NCBI GenBank assembly: GCA_023428645.1 | Contig: JAEYXD010000217.1 | Coordinates: 1-12,713 of the forward strand | Length of the DNA stretch: 12,713 bases | Direction: 5' to 3' | DNA from: Pseudomonadota bacterium | GTDB taxonomy: Bacteria > Pseudomonadota > Gammaproteobacteria > Steroidobacterales > Steroidobacteraceae | Shown: positions 1-6,274 of the stretch, piece by piece | Numbering within the stretch: the stretch's first letter is position 1 | Layout of the letters: every line of letters begins with the position of its first letter | Notes under the pieces: model-generated | Seen by the model: only the letters and a program-made list of their open reading frames with translations | What the model was told of the DNA's origin: nothing | The model's database searches: none | Program-made: the position numbers and the translations under genes

Positions 1-556
1 GTGCGGGCCCGCCTTGATAGTCGATGCGCACCGCCGACAGCTCGACGCGGGCCGTCTGGCCGTCCGCGGGCGCCAGCTCGATCTCCAGACGCTCGAGCCC
101 CGGCTCGCCGCTCAAGGACCGGCGCAGATGCTCGGTGACGAGCTCGGTGTAATCGGGGTGCACGAAGCTCGCCATCCCTTTACCGACGATCTGCTGCGGA
201 TCGTGCATGCCGACGAGCGCCGCGAAGCGCTCGTTCGCGAACACGATGCCGTCCCGATGGACGGCGACGGCTTCGTGCAGGCCGCTCAGCAAACCGACGA
301 GCGAGCGCTCGCGCTCGCTGATCAGCATTTCCTTCAGTGCCATCTGGTCGAGCAGCCGATTGGCGCTGTTCACGAGCTCGACGGCGGCGCCATCGCCCTG
401 GACGCGCTCGGTGAAGCGCCCGTCGCTCACGATGCTCTGCAGCTGTTGAGCCGCGCGCGCAAGCCGGCGCGAACGCAATTCGCGCCACAACAAGAGGCCG
501 AGCAGTACGACGACCGCCAGGCTCAACGCAATGATCATCGTCCCTATGAGGGTCAT
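1..556 (-). CDS. Membrane-anchored PAS-domain sensor protein, 5' part only
   Basis: The minus strand is open from ATG 556-554 to the window edge, giving 185 residues of a longer protein. An in-frame TAA lies directly before this ATG, so the start cannot be further upstream; Met7 is a second candidate. Residues 7-24 form one strongly hydrophobic helix followed by a basic stretch (RELRSRRLAR), so the rest should face the cytoplasm. Residues 30-85 look like a HAMP-like or coiled linker. Residues 86-185 fit a PAS sensor domain: they contain GLHEAVAVHRDGIVFANERF and the GKGMASFVHPDY segment typical of PAS folds. The output domain lies beyond the window, so it could be a diguanylate cyclase/phosphodiesterase or a histidine kinase; nothing visible decides this. 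It is divergent from the methyltransferase gene. No strong ribosome site is seen (GGCGG a few bases upstream). Confidence 0.75.
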   Translation of the reverse strand, partial: MTLIGTMIIALSLAVVVLLGLLLWRELRSRRLARAAQQLQSIVSDGRFTERVQGDGAAVELVNSANRLLDQMALKEMLISERERSLVGLLSGLHEAVAVHRDGIVFANERFAALVGMHDPQQIVGKGMASFVHPDYTELVTEHLRRSLSGEPGLERLEIELAPADGQTARVELSAVRIDYQGGPA

Positions 557-958
557 TTAACCGCCAAGATTTTGCCCTTCTCCCCGCCTCGCACGCTCAT
601 GGGTACGCCAACCCACGCGTGAACTTTCGAGCTTCTTTGAGAGATCGACCGACGTCGATCTTGCTTTTGCAGCTGGTGCAGACAGATGTACACGCGGAAT
701 CTCGTGTTGGCAGCATATCGAAGCGTGAAAAGCAGCACCGCAAGGATTGACCATAATGGTAGAGCGGTTGTACCTAGGGCCGAGAGGCGAGCGCGCGAAA
801 GCGTCGCGCGCAGGCTTGCCCGAAAGAACGCTTGCGCAAGTGCGTGTGAGCGTGTGTCGGCGCGGGCGCGCGGGTTGACCATAACCTTGTCTGCGGTAAT
901 CAAAGCCCGTACCCTTTGCCGCCCGCTGAAAACCCCTTTTTTCGTACACGTCACGCCG
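557..958. other. Divergent intergenic region, about 400 bp, no convincing gene
   Basis: This region separates the PAS gene (minus) from the methyltransferase gene (plus) and must hold both promoters, though no textbook -35/-10 pair is clear. It contains an inverted repeat AGATCGAC-CGAC-GTCGATCT at 642-661. The 10-mer TTGACCATAA occurs twice, at 747-756 and 875-884; the first copy sits in the inverted repeat ACCAT-A-ATGGT (750-760). A minus-strand reading frame across the region ends in a TGA overlapping the PAS start codon, but its third codon positions are clearly less GC-rich than the real genes here, so I do not call it. Confidence 0.6.
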
Positions 959-1609
959 ATGAACACCGAACCCCTACGCAACCAGATGGTCGAGCAGCAA
1001 GTGCGCACGTGGGATGTGTTCGACGATCGCGTCCTGGACGTGATGCGCGACATCGGGCGCGACGCATTCGTGCCGCCTGCGCTGCGCAGCGTGGCGTTCG
1101 CCGATGCCTCCATCCCCTTGCCGCACGGCCAACGCATGCTGCAGCCGAAGGTCCACGGCAGAATCCTGCAGGCGCTGGACCTCCAGCCGAGCGACGTCAC
1201 GCTCGAGGTCGGGACCGGGTCCGGTTATCTGACGGCGTGCCTGAGCCGCCTGTGCTCGCGCGTGCGCTCGCTGGAGATTCATCCGGAGCTCACCGAACTC
1301 GCGCGCACGAACCTCCTGGCCGCGACGGTGAACAACGCCGCCGTCGAAACCTTCGACGCGATGCGCCTGGACGAAACGCTGGCCTACGATGCGATCGCCG
1401 TGACCGGCTCGTTGCCGATCTACGACGAGCGGTTCCAGCAGGCGCTCAAGATCGGCGGGCGCTTGTTCATCGTCGTCGGCACCGCGCCCGTGATGGAAGC
1501 ATGGAAGGTTACTCGACTCGGCGAACGCGAGTGGCAGCGCGAGGCCCTGTTCGAAACCGTGATCGATCCGCTCGTCAACGCGCCGCGGCCCTCCTCCTTC
1601 GTTTTCTAA
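959..1609 (+). CDS. Protein-L-isoaspartate O-methyltransferase family protein (PCMT fold, possibly not a true PIMT)
   Basis: This 216-residue protein belongs to the SAM-dependent PCMT family, whose classical members methylate isoaspartyl residues to start repair of aged proteins. The start MNTEPLRNQMVEQQVRTWDV suits the family; earlier in-frame codons would add a low-quality extension. The SAM-binding motif I EVGTGSGY is at 83-90, followed by the acidic end of the second strand (LEIHPE, 105-110). In E. coli Pcm the substrate segment reads GQTISQP. Here the matching stretch is HGQRMLQP (56-63), so the Thr/Ser pair is gone. The C-terminal DPLVNAPRPSSFVF is typical, as I recall, of the paralogue found beside tolC. 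It is 18 bp before the rhodanese gene, probably cotranscribed. No clear ribosome site precedes the ATG. Family is secure; the repair activity is doubtful. Confidence 0.88.
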   Translation: MNTEPLRNQMVEQQVRTWDVFDDRVLDVMRDIGRDAFVPPALRSVAFADASIPLPHGQRMLQPKVHGRILQALDLQPSDVTLEVGTGSGYLTACLSRLCSRVRSLEIHPELTELARTNLLAATVNNAAVETFDAMRLDETLAYDAIAVTGSLPIYDERFQQALKIGGRLFIVVGTAPVMEAWKVTRLGEREWQREALFETVIDPLVNAPRPSSFVF

Positions 1610-1627
1610 CCCCAAGCGATCGCAGCC

Positions 1628-1948
1628 ATGAGCGTTCCAGAAATCACGCCGGCCGAATTCGTCGCGCGCCGCGACCGCGGCACCCCCTTGACCTTGCTTG
1701 ACGTGCGTGAGGATTGGGAGCTCGGCGTCGCGAGCGTGCCGGACATCGTGCATATCCCGATGGGCCAGATCGCGGATCGCCTGAACGAGATCGAGCGCGA
1801 CAAGCCTGTCATCGTGTTGTGCCGGTCGGGACGCCGCAGTCTCGAAGTCGCGCGGTTCCTGCAACAGAACGGATTCGATGCGGTCAATCTCGCTGGCGGA
1901 ATCCTGGCGTGGTCGCGCGACGTGGATGCAACCATTCCGACGTATTGA
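1628..1948 (+). CDS. Single-domain rhodanese-like sulfurtransferase
   Basis: The 106-residue product is one complete rhodanese domain of the GlpE type, small and cytoplasmic with no signal peptide. LLDVREDWEL (23-32) is the conserved DVR-E-E segment. The active-site loop CRSGRRS (65-71) places the persulfide-carrying cysteine at 65, followed by the helix SLEVARFLQQNGF. The closing segment VNLAGGILAWSRDVD (87-100) is also classical. Such proteins move sulfane sulfur from thiosulfate or protein persulfides to acceptors; the acceptor here is unknown. The gene follows the methyltransferase gene by 18 bp and precedes tolC by 182 bp. Its stop codon lies within the first of three short repeats found before tolC. 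Confidence 0.93.
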   Translation: MSVPEITPAEFVARRDRGTPLTLLDVREDWELGVASVPDIVHIPMGQIADRLNEIERDKPVIVLCRSGRRSLEVARFLQQNGFDAVNLAGGILAWSRDVDATIPTY

Positions 1949-2030
1949 CGCGTCATAGTGACGCCTCATTGACGTTTTCGAGGCTTGCCGGATCCGTGTC
2001 CGCGCCGGTTCGGAGGCGTTGACGCTTCAT
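1946..2030 (+). repeat. Three TGACGCNTCAT direct repeats before tolC
   Basis: Copies lie at 1946-1956 (TGACGCGTCAT), 1959-1969 (TGACGCCTCAT) and 2020-2030 (TGACGCTTCAT). They are identical except for the central base. The first is a perfect 10 bp palindrome and includes the rhodanese stop codon. Copies one and two start 13 bp apart and copy three starts 61 bp after copy two. A related TTGACG follows copy two at 1969-1974. They occupy the 182 bp tolC leader and could be operators for a dimeric regulator; the regulator is unknown. Confidence 0.55.
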
Positions 2031-2130
2031 TGCGATTACACGGACCGCGCGGCCCGCTTATTAAATCCTCGGCGTGATAAGGTTCGAAGGAATGACTGCG
2101 CCCACATGAGACGCAGATGGGAAACAACAC

Positions 2131-3552
2131 ATGAAGTTACGTGCGCACCTCCTGGCAACCTGCATTGCCGCAGCTCTCGCGGTCTCGCTTCCCGCAACCG
2201 CGGCGCAATCCCCCGACTCCGTCAACCTTCTCGAGGTGTACAAGCGTGCGCTTCAGAACGATCCTGTCATTCGTGAAGCCGAGGCGAATCGGCTCGCGAC
2301 TCTGGAAAACAGGCCGCAGGCGCGTGCAGCGCTTCTGCCGCAGCTGCAGGCGACCGGCCAGTTAGATCGACTCGACAACGAACGAACCGGCAACAATCTG
2401 CAACGCGTAGACCCGAACAACGAGAACAGCCCGCTCGTCCCGGTGCAGACGACGACGTCGGCGGAAGGCGTCAAATCCACCCAATATCAGGTGCGACTGA
2501 GTCAGACGGTCTTTCGATGGGACCGCTGGGTCGCCTTGCAGCGCGCGGACAAGCAGGTGTCGCAGGCTGAAATCCAGTTCAAGGCGGCGCAGCAAGACTT
2601 GTTGGCGCGGGCCGCACAACGCTATTTCGACGTGCTCGCTGCCGAGGACACGCTCGAAGCCGCACAAGCAACGCTCGAGGCCTTCTCGCGGCAATTGGAA
2701 CAGGCCGATAAGCGCTTCGAGGTTGGGCTGATCGCAATCACCGACGTGCAGGAAGCGCGAGCGGCTCGCGACCAGGCGTCCGCGGCGGTCATTGCGGCAA
2801 AGCGAACGTTGGCGACGACCCGCGAATTCCTGCGCGAACTGACGGGCTCGACGTTCGGGAATCTGGCCAAGCCGGGCGCCGACATGCCGCTGCGCACCCC
2901 AGAGCCGACGAGTGAGGAGGATTGGGTCAAAGCTGCCCTGGAGCAGAACCTGCAGCTGATTTCCGCCCGATTGCAGACCGACATCGCGAAAGACGACGTC
3001 CGCGTCGCAAGAGCCGGACATCTGCCCACGGTGGATCTCATCGCGACTCACAACCACGATGAGGATGAAGGCGATGCGCAGACTCGAGGCCGAACGTTCG
3101 CCGGCCTTGCGGATGGCCAAACGGGATCCGATGTGATCGGATTGCAGCTCACGGTGCCGATCTACTCGGGCGGTGCGACGCAGTCTCAAGTTCGGCAGCG
3201 GGTCTATCAGCATCGCGCCGCGCGCGAGCGCTCGGAGCGCATTGCGCGCGAGACCGAGCGCGTGACGCGCGACTCCTATCTCGGCGTATTGAGCGAAATC
3301 TCCCGCGTCCAGGCGCTGCGCCAAGCGGTGGCCTCGTCGCAGACGGCCTTGCAGGCCACCGAGGCCGGCTTCGAGGTCGGCACGCGCACGACGGTCGATG
3401 TGCTGGAATCGCGCCGCAACCTGTTCGATGCGCAGACGAACTACGCGCGCAGCCGCTATGACTACATCGTCAATCTGCTGCGCCTGAAGATCGCGACGGG
3501 GAATCTCTCCGAGGCCGATCTGGCGGAAGTGAACGGCTGGCTCACGGAATAG
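2131..3552 (+). CDS. tolC: TolC-family outer membrane efflux/type I secretion channel
   Basis: The 473-residue protein has the usual TolC length and layout. A signal peptide (1-24 or 25) has a hydrophobic core and a PATAA cleavage zone. It is followed by two outer-membrane-factor repeats, each with long helical coiled coils. The first repeat contains VYKRALQNDP, ARAALLPQL and a helical hairpin with FEVGLIAITDVQEARAARDQ. The second contains ARAGHLPTVDL, the strand LTVPIYSGG and the matching FEVGTRTTVDVLESRRNL. The duplicated FEVG-T-DV-E-R motif is diagnostic. Trimers span the outer membrane and the periplasm, docking onto inner-membrane pumps or type I exporters. No pump or adaptor gene is nearby, so it is probably a shared channel. 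The start ATG follows a weak GGGAA box. The preceding 182 bp with its repeats may give it a promoter separate from the upstream genes. Confidence 0.95.
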   Translation: MKLRAHLLATCIAAALAVSLPATAAQSPDSVNLLEVYKRALQNDPVIREAEANRLATLENRPQARAALLPQLQATGQLDRLDNERTGNNLQRVDPNNENSPLVPVQTTTSAEGVKSTQYQVRLSQTVFRWDRWVALQRADKQVSQAEIQFKAAQQDLLARAAQRYFDVLAAEDTLEAAQATLEAFSRQLEQADKRFEVGLIAITDVQEARAARDQASAAVIAAKRTLATTREFLRELTGSTFGNLAKPGADMPLRTPEPTSEEDWVKAALEQNLQLISARLQTDIAKDDVRVARAGHLPTVDLIATHNHDEDEGDAQTRGRTFAGLADGQTGSDVIGLQLTVPIYSGGATQSQVRQRVYQHRAARERSERIARETERVTRDSYLGVLSEISRVQALRQAVASSQTALQATEAGFEVGTRTTVDVLESRRNLFDAQTNYARSRYDYIVNLLRLKIATGNLSEADLAEVNGWLTE

Positions 3553-3578
3553 CCGCCGTCGGGTCATCGGCCCCGCCC

Positions 3579-3584
3579 TATACT
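3579..3584 (+). promoter_or_regulatory. -10-like TATACT exactly six bases before the oxygenase ATG
   Basis: TATACT matches the sigma-70 -10 consensus at five of six positions and is followed by GGGCGG and then ATG. A normal discriminator length would put the first transcribed base on the A of the start codon. The box also forms the loop of an inverted repeat CCGCCC-TATACT-GGGCGG (3573-3590). No good -35 is seen 16-18 bp upstream (CCGTCG at 17), so the promoter call is moderate. Confidence 0.4.
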
Positions 3585-3590
3585 GGGCGG

Positions 3591-4208
3591 ATGACGACCC
3601 ACGCCTTATTCCCCACTCTCGTTTACGTCGCCCCCCTTCTGACACGCGCGTGGCAGCCGCTGAACAAGCGGCTGCTGCGCGAGTGCGAGCACCTGCAGCT
3701 CGATGACGAAGCCGGCCGGCGTTGGTCGGCCGCGAATTATCCCGGCGGCTACACCTCGTACCACTCCGCGCATCGCATGCATCAGCTCTCGCCGACCTTC
3801 GCGGAGCTCGAACGCAGGCTCGACGCCCATGTCAGAAAATACGCGCGCAAACTCGAGCTCGATCTCGACGGGCGCGAGCTCGCGATGACGGACTGCTGGG
3901 TGAACATCATGCCGCGGCAGGTCGTGCACAGCCTGCACCTGCATCCGCTCTCGACGATCAGCGGCACGTACTACGTGCAGACGCCGAAACTGAGCTCGGG
4001 ATTGAAATTCGAGGACCCGCGGCTACCAAACTTCATGGCGGCGCCGCCCAAGCGCGCGGATGCGCGGCCCGAGCATCGCCCGTGGTTCGTCGTGCCGGCC
4101 CAAGCGGGGAATGTCGTGCTGTTCGAAAGTTGGCTGCGCCATGAGGTGCCGCCAAATCCGGTCGACGCGGAGCGCATCAGCATCAGCTTCAACTACAACT
4201 GGTTCTGA
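3591..4208 (+). CDS. Putative 2OG-Fe(II) oxygenase, TIGR02466-like family
   Basis: This 205-residue cytoplasmic protein starts with the family signature FPTLVYVAPL. The core double-stranded beta-helix region runs from about 98 to 205. It includes DCWVNIMPRQVVHSLHLHPLS, with candidate iron-ligand histidines among H113, H116 and H118, then the conserved SGTYYVQTP strand. Near the end are NVVLFESWLRHEVPPN (ligand candidate H184) and RISISFNYNWF, where R195 is placed to bind 2-oxoglutarate. Members have been linked by homology to Fe(II)/2-oxoglutarate hydroxylation, but I know of no firm substrate for the family. It follows tolC by 38 bp in the same direction and converges on the TPR gene. The length fits a complete protein. 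No Shine-Dalgarno sequence other than GGGCGG abutting the ATG is present, consistent with a possible leaderless message. Confidence 0.82.
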   Translation: MTTHALFPTLVYVAPLLTRAWQPLNKRLLRECEHLQLDDEAGRRWSAANYPGGYTSYHSAHRMHQLSPTFAELERRLDAHVRKYARKLELDLDGRELAMTDCWVNIMPRQVVHSLHLHPLSTISGTYYVQTPKLSSGLKFEDPRLPNFMAAPPKRADARPEHRPWFVVPAQAGNVVLFESWLRHEVPPNPVDAERISISFNYNWF

Positions 4209-4231
4209 ATGCGGCTGGGCAGGACGCCCTG

Positions 4232-4291
4232 AACGGCTGCGATTAGGCAGTTGCCTAAACGGCTGCGGCCCGACACGCGTCGAGCCGCAGC
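4232..4291. terminator. Paired hairpins between convergent genes, probable bidirectional terminator or palindromic element
   Basis: Two strong inverted repeats fill the gap between the converging oxygenase and TPR genes. The first is TTAGGCA-GT-TGCCTAA (4243-4258), bracketed by direct repeats AACGGCTGCG at 4232-4241 and 4258-4267. The second pairs GCTGCGGC (4262-4269) with GCCGCAGC (4284-4291), skips one C/A mismatch, then pairs CGAC with GTCG around an ACGC loop. Neither side has a clear T-run, so it is not a standard intrinsic terminator. A similar arrangement occurs at 12654-12698. Confidence 0.5.
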
Positions 4292-4313
4292 ACTGGAACG
4301 GACGAATCGAGAC

Positions 4314-5564
4314 TTAGACGCGCAAGCCCCACAGCTCGGCGAGCGGGCCCCACTCCGAGTCTTTCTTCACGGCGCGGAAAGCCTGGCGAGCCTGATCCTT
4401 CTGGCCCTTCTTCAGAAGCGCGTAGCCCAGCGCCGTCTGTGCCTCGTCGATGTCCGTGACACCGCCGCGCTTGATGCCGCGTTGCAGCGCCGTGACCGCG
4501 TTGTCGTAGTCACCGGCACCCAGATAAGCCAGGCCGAGCGCGACGTCCGCCTGGCCGTTCGCGGCCGCCTCGGTCTGCTTCGCGAGTTGCGGCAGTGCCG
4601 CCTTGCTCGCGGCGGCCCGCTCTTGCGCGGCCTGCATCAGGCGGTCATAGCGGCCCTGCATCGCCTTGTCGTTGCTCTTGAGAATGCCCTTGTCGATGCC
4701 CTCTTGGATGATCTGCACCGCTTCGATCGGCGCGTTGCCGACCTTCTCGTCCATTGCCAATTGGGCGAACTCGAAGTAATCGCGATCGCGCTTGAGCAGC
4801 CCCGCATCCCGCTTCAGGCGGAAGTAGCCGAGGCTGACGCTGTCGGAGTGACGGCCGGTCGACGCATTGAGCAGCGTGCTCCAGTCATCCGGCTTGTTGT
4901 AGTGGCGGACGAGCCGCTTGACCGTCTCCTGCGCGCCGGCCTTGTCGCCGAGCTTGTTCTGGCAGTCCTGTACCAGGCGCAGCCAATCCTCGTCGGGCTT
5001 GGAGCCGGCCTTCTCGACGCGGGTCACGAGGCCGTTCATGACGCTGGCGGCGTTCTTGCAGTCGTTCTGCAGGTAGTACGACTGGCCGAGCACGAGCGCG
5101 ACGTCCTGCTGGTTCGGGTTCTTGTCGTAGAGCGTCTTGGCCCACTTCGCAGCCTTGTCGTACTGCTTCAGCTGGAAGTACATCTGGGAGAGCGATTTCG
5201 TGCGCCCATCGACTTCGCCGGCCGGCATCTGGCCGGAGTTCAGCAGCCGCTCGTATACGACCGCCGCCTCGCCCATCTTCTTTTGCGAGAACAGCACGTA
5301 GGCGAGGAAGTTGTCGATCTGATATTCGTCGTACGGGGTCTTGCCGCTTTGCGCCTGCGCCTGCTTGATCTGATCCATGGCCACGTTCCACTGGCCCTTC
5401 TTCGTCGCATCCTGCGCCGCTTTCAACGCCTTCGCGACGTTGGGGCTGAATTTCTGGCCGCCCTGCTCCGCGGCGCTCACCGCGGATACGACGCCCGTCG
5501 ATAACCCCAATACGGCACTTCCGGACAGCGCGACTGCCGCCAGTACGTTTCTCAACATCGACAT
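4314..5564 (-). CDS. Exported tetratricopeptide repeat (TPR) protein, periplasmic
   Basis: The start ATG at 5564-5562 is supported by GAGGGG at 5576-5571, giving 416 residues; upstream in-frame codons would add an Arg/Cys-rich, unlikely extension. Residues 1-32 form a signal peptide (hydrophobic core, then VSAVSAA before EQGG). The mature part is helical TPR-like repeats, clearest at about 47-74, 81-112, 123-150, 154-181, 336-365 (ADVALGLAYLGAGDYDNAVTALQRGI) and 373-403 (ALGYALLKKGQKDQARQAFRAV). The middle (220-320) is helical but degenerate. Two cysteines (C169, C201) could form a disulfide. TPR proteins are scaffolds for protein partners, here presumably in the periplasm; I do not recognise a specific family or partner. 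The gene is isolated, converging with the oxygenase gene, and a CRP-type site lies about 100 bp upstream. Confidence 0.85.
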   Translation of the reverse strand: MSMLRNVLAAVALSGSAVLGLSTGVVSAVSAAEQGGQKFSPNVAKALKAAQDATKKGQWNVAMDQIKQAQAQSGKTPYDEYQIDNFLAYVLFSQKKMGEAAVVYERLLNSGQMPAGEVDGRTKSLSQMYFQLKQYDKAAKWAKTLYDKNPNQQDVALVLGQSYYLQNDCKNAASVMNGLVTRVEKAGSKPDEDWLRLVQDCQNKLGDKAGAQETVKRLVRHYNKPDDWSTLLNASTGRHSDSVSLGYFRLKRDAGLLKRDRDYFEFAQLAMDEKVGNAPIEAVQIIQEGIDKGILKSNDKAMQGRYDRLMQAAQERAAASKAALPQLAKQTEAAANGQADVALGLAYLGAGDYDNAVTALQRGIKRGGVTDIDEAQTALGYALLKKGQKDQARQAFRAVKKDSEWGPLAELWGLRV

Positions 5565-5662
5565 GAACCACCCCTCGCAAGCTAGTAGTAGCAGTGTTCG
5601 ATCCGCGCCCCACCGAGGGGGTTCCAATCGCGACGCACGAACGCCTCTAAGACACGATGACG

Positions 5663-5678
5663 TGTGATCGATCTCACC
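5663..5678. promoter_or_regulatory. CRP/FNR-superfamily-type operator upstream of the TPR gene
   Basis: TGTGATCGATCTCACC matches the CRP half-sites TGTGA-N6-TCACA at nine of ten positions. Its centre is about 106 bp upstream of the TPR start codon on the minus strand, a plausible activator location if the transcript has a leader of around 40-60 nt. No gene starts on the plus side within 1 kb, so the TPR gene is the likely target. A CRP, Vfr or Clp homologue would have to be encoded elsewhere. Confidence 0.45.
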
Positions 5679-6097
5679 GCAACATCGCCTTCGAATGTAC
5701 GCCGGGCGCAACGAGCGCCGGCGCACGACAACGAACCTCCCGACCGTTCGATCCTCACGGACCGACTCGAAGCGAGCACGCGATCAGGGAACACTAGATC
5801 GACTCGATCGTGGCGGATGCCCATTTCCGATCGGCATTCGTTGTTGGGCCCGTATGGTATCGCGAGCATCCGCAATGGGCGACCGCTGTGCAAGCGGGTT
5901 GTCGCGCCGCCATAGCGTCCTCAGTTCCTGGGGCCTCCCTGCATCATCACCCGGGAAGCGCCATATTTTTGCCGGTTTTCCGCGTTGCGACGCTCCTGCC
6001 ACCCGCCTCGGCGCGTGCGGCACATGAGCTGTCTTGACGGATTTTTACAGTACACGTCGAGCGCACATCGGTTATGAATTTCCGTCATGTTCCGGAC

Positions 6098-6174
6098 TGC
6101 CGCGCATACCTGGCATCGCGCCGCTCGAGCGATGCCGCGCATTCGCACTCATGAGGGGCGCTGCGCGGCATTCG
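6098..6174. repeat. Cluster of mutually exclusive inverted repeats
   Basis: TGCCGCGCAT occurs at 6098-6107 and 6133-6142. ATGCCGCGCA (6132-6141) pairs perfectly with TGCGCGGCAT (6162-6171), and the stem extends to GCG (6129-6131) against CGC (6173-6175) past a bulged T. The same middle arm can instead pair upstream: GGCATCGC (6112-6119) with GCGATGCC (6129-6136). The region can therefore fold two ways. It lies 100-180 nt past the stop of the barrel gene on the minus strand. Confidence 0.5.
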
Positions 6175-6274
6175 CTTCGATACCTGCACCTCGATGGGGC
6201 AAAGCCCACCGATGATCGCCACGCTGACGCCACGCGATCGAATCTCACGCGCGCCAGCCGTTGCCTGGGCGGGC

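Larger units (their letters stand above)
5565..6274. other. Intergenic region, about 710 bp, no recognisable gene
   Basis: Both flanking genes are on the minus strand. I found no reading frame with recognisable protein features and no tRNA or known riboswitch. What it does hold: the TPR ribosome site at 5571-5576, a CCCC/GGGG hairpin at 5608-5620, an inverted repeat ACACG-ATGA-CGTGT at 5652-5665 overlapping a CRP-like site, a small palindrome GATCGA-C-TCGATC at 5797-5809, and a dense cluster of inverted repeats at 6098-6174. A small RNA or a decayed gene is possible. Confidence 0.5.

Noticed and set aside
553..882. Minus-strand frame of about 110 codons (from ATG 882-880) with one hydrophobic segment, ending at the PAS gene start
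   Set aside because: Its third codon positions are far less GC-rich than the true genes here, it has no ribosome site, and the sequence resembles no family I know; probably a chance open frame.
2092..2109. Five-codon upstream ORF before tolC
   Set aside because: The AAGGA directly abuts its ATG with no spacing, so efficient initiation is unlikely; probably chance.
4251..5504. Long plus-strand open frame antisense to the TPR gene
   Set aside because: Arg/Leu-rich shadow of the TPR coding sequence, with no ribosome site or domain.
5797..5809. Palindrome GATCGA-C-TCGATC sharing AGATCGAC with the repeat at 642-661
   Set aside because: Short and of low complexity (GATC/TCGA-rich), easily chance at this GC content.
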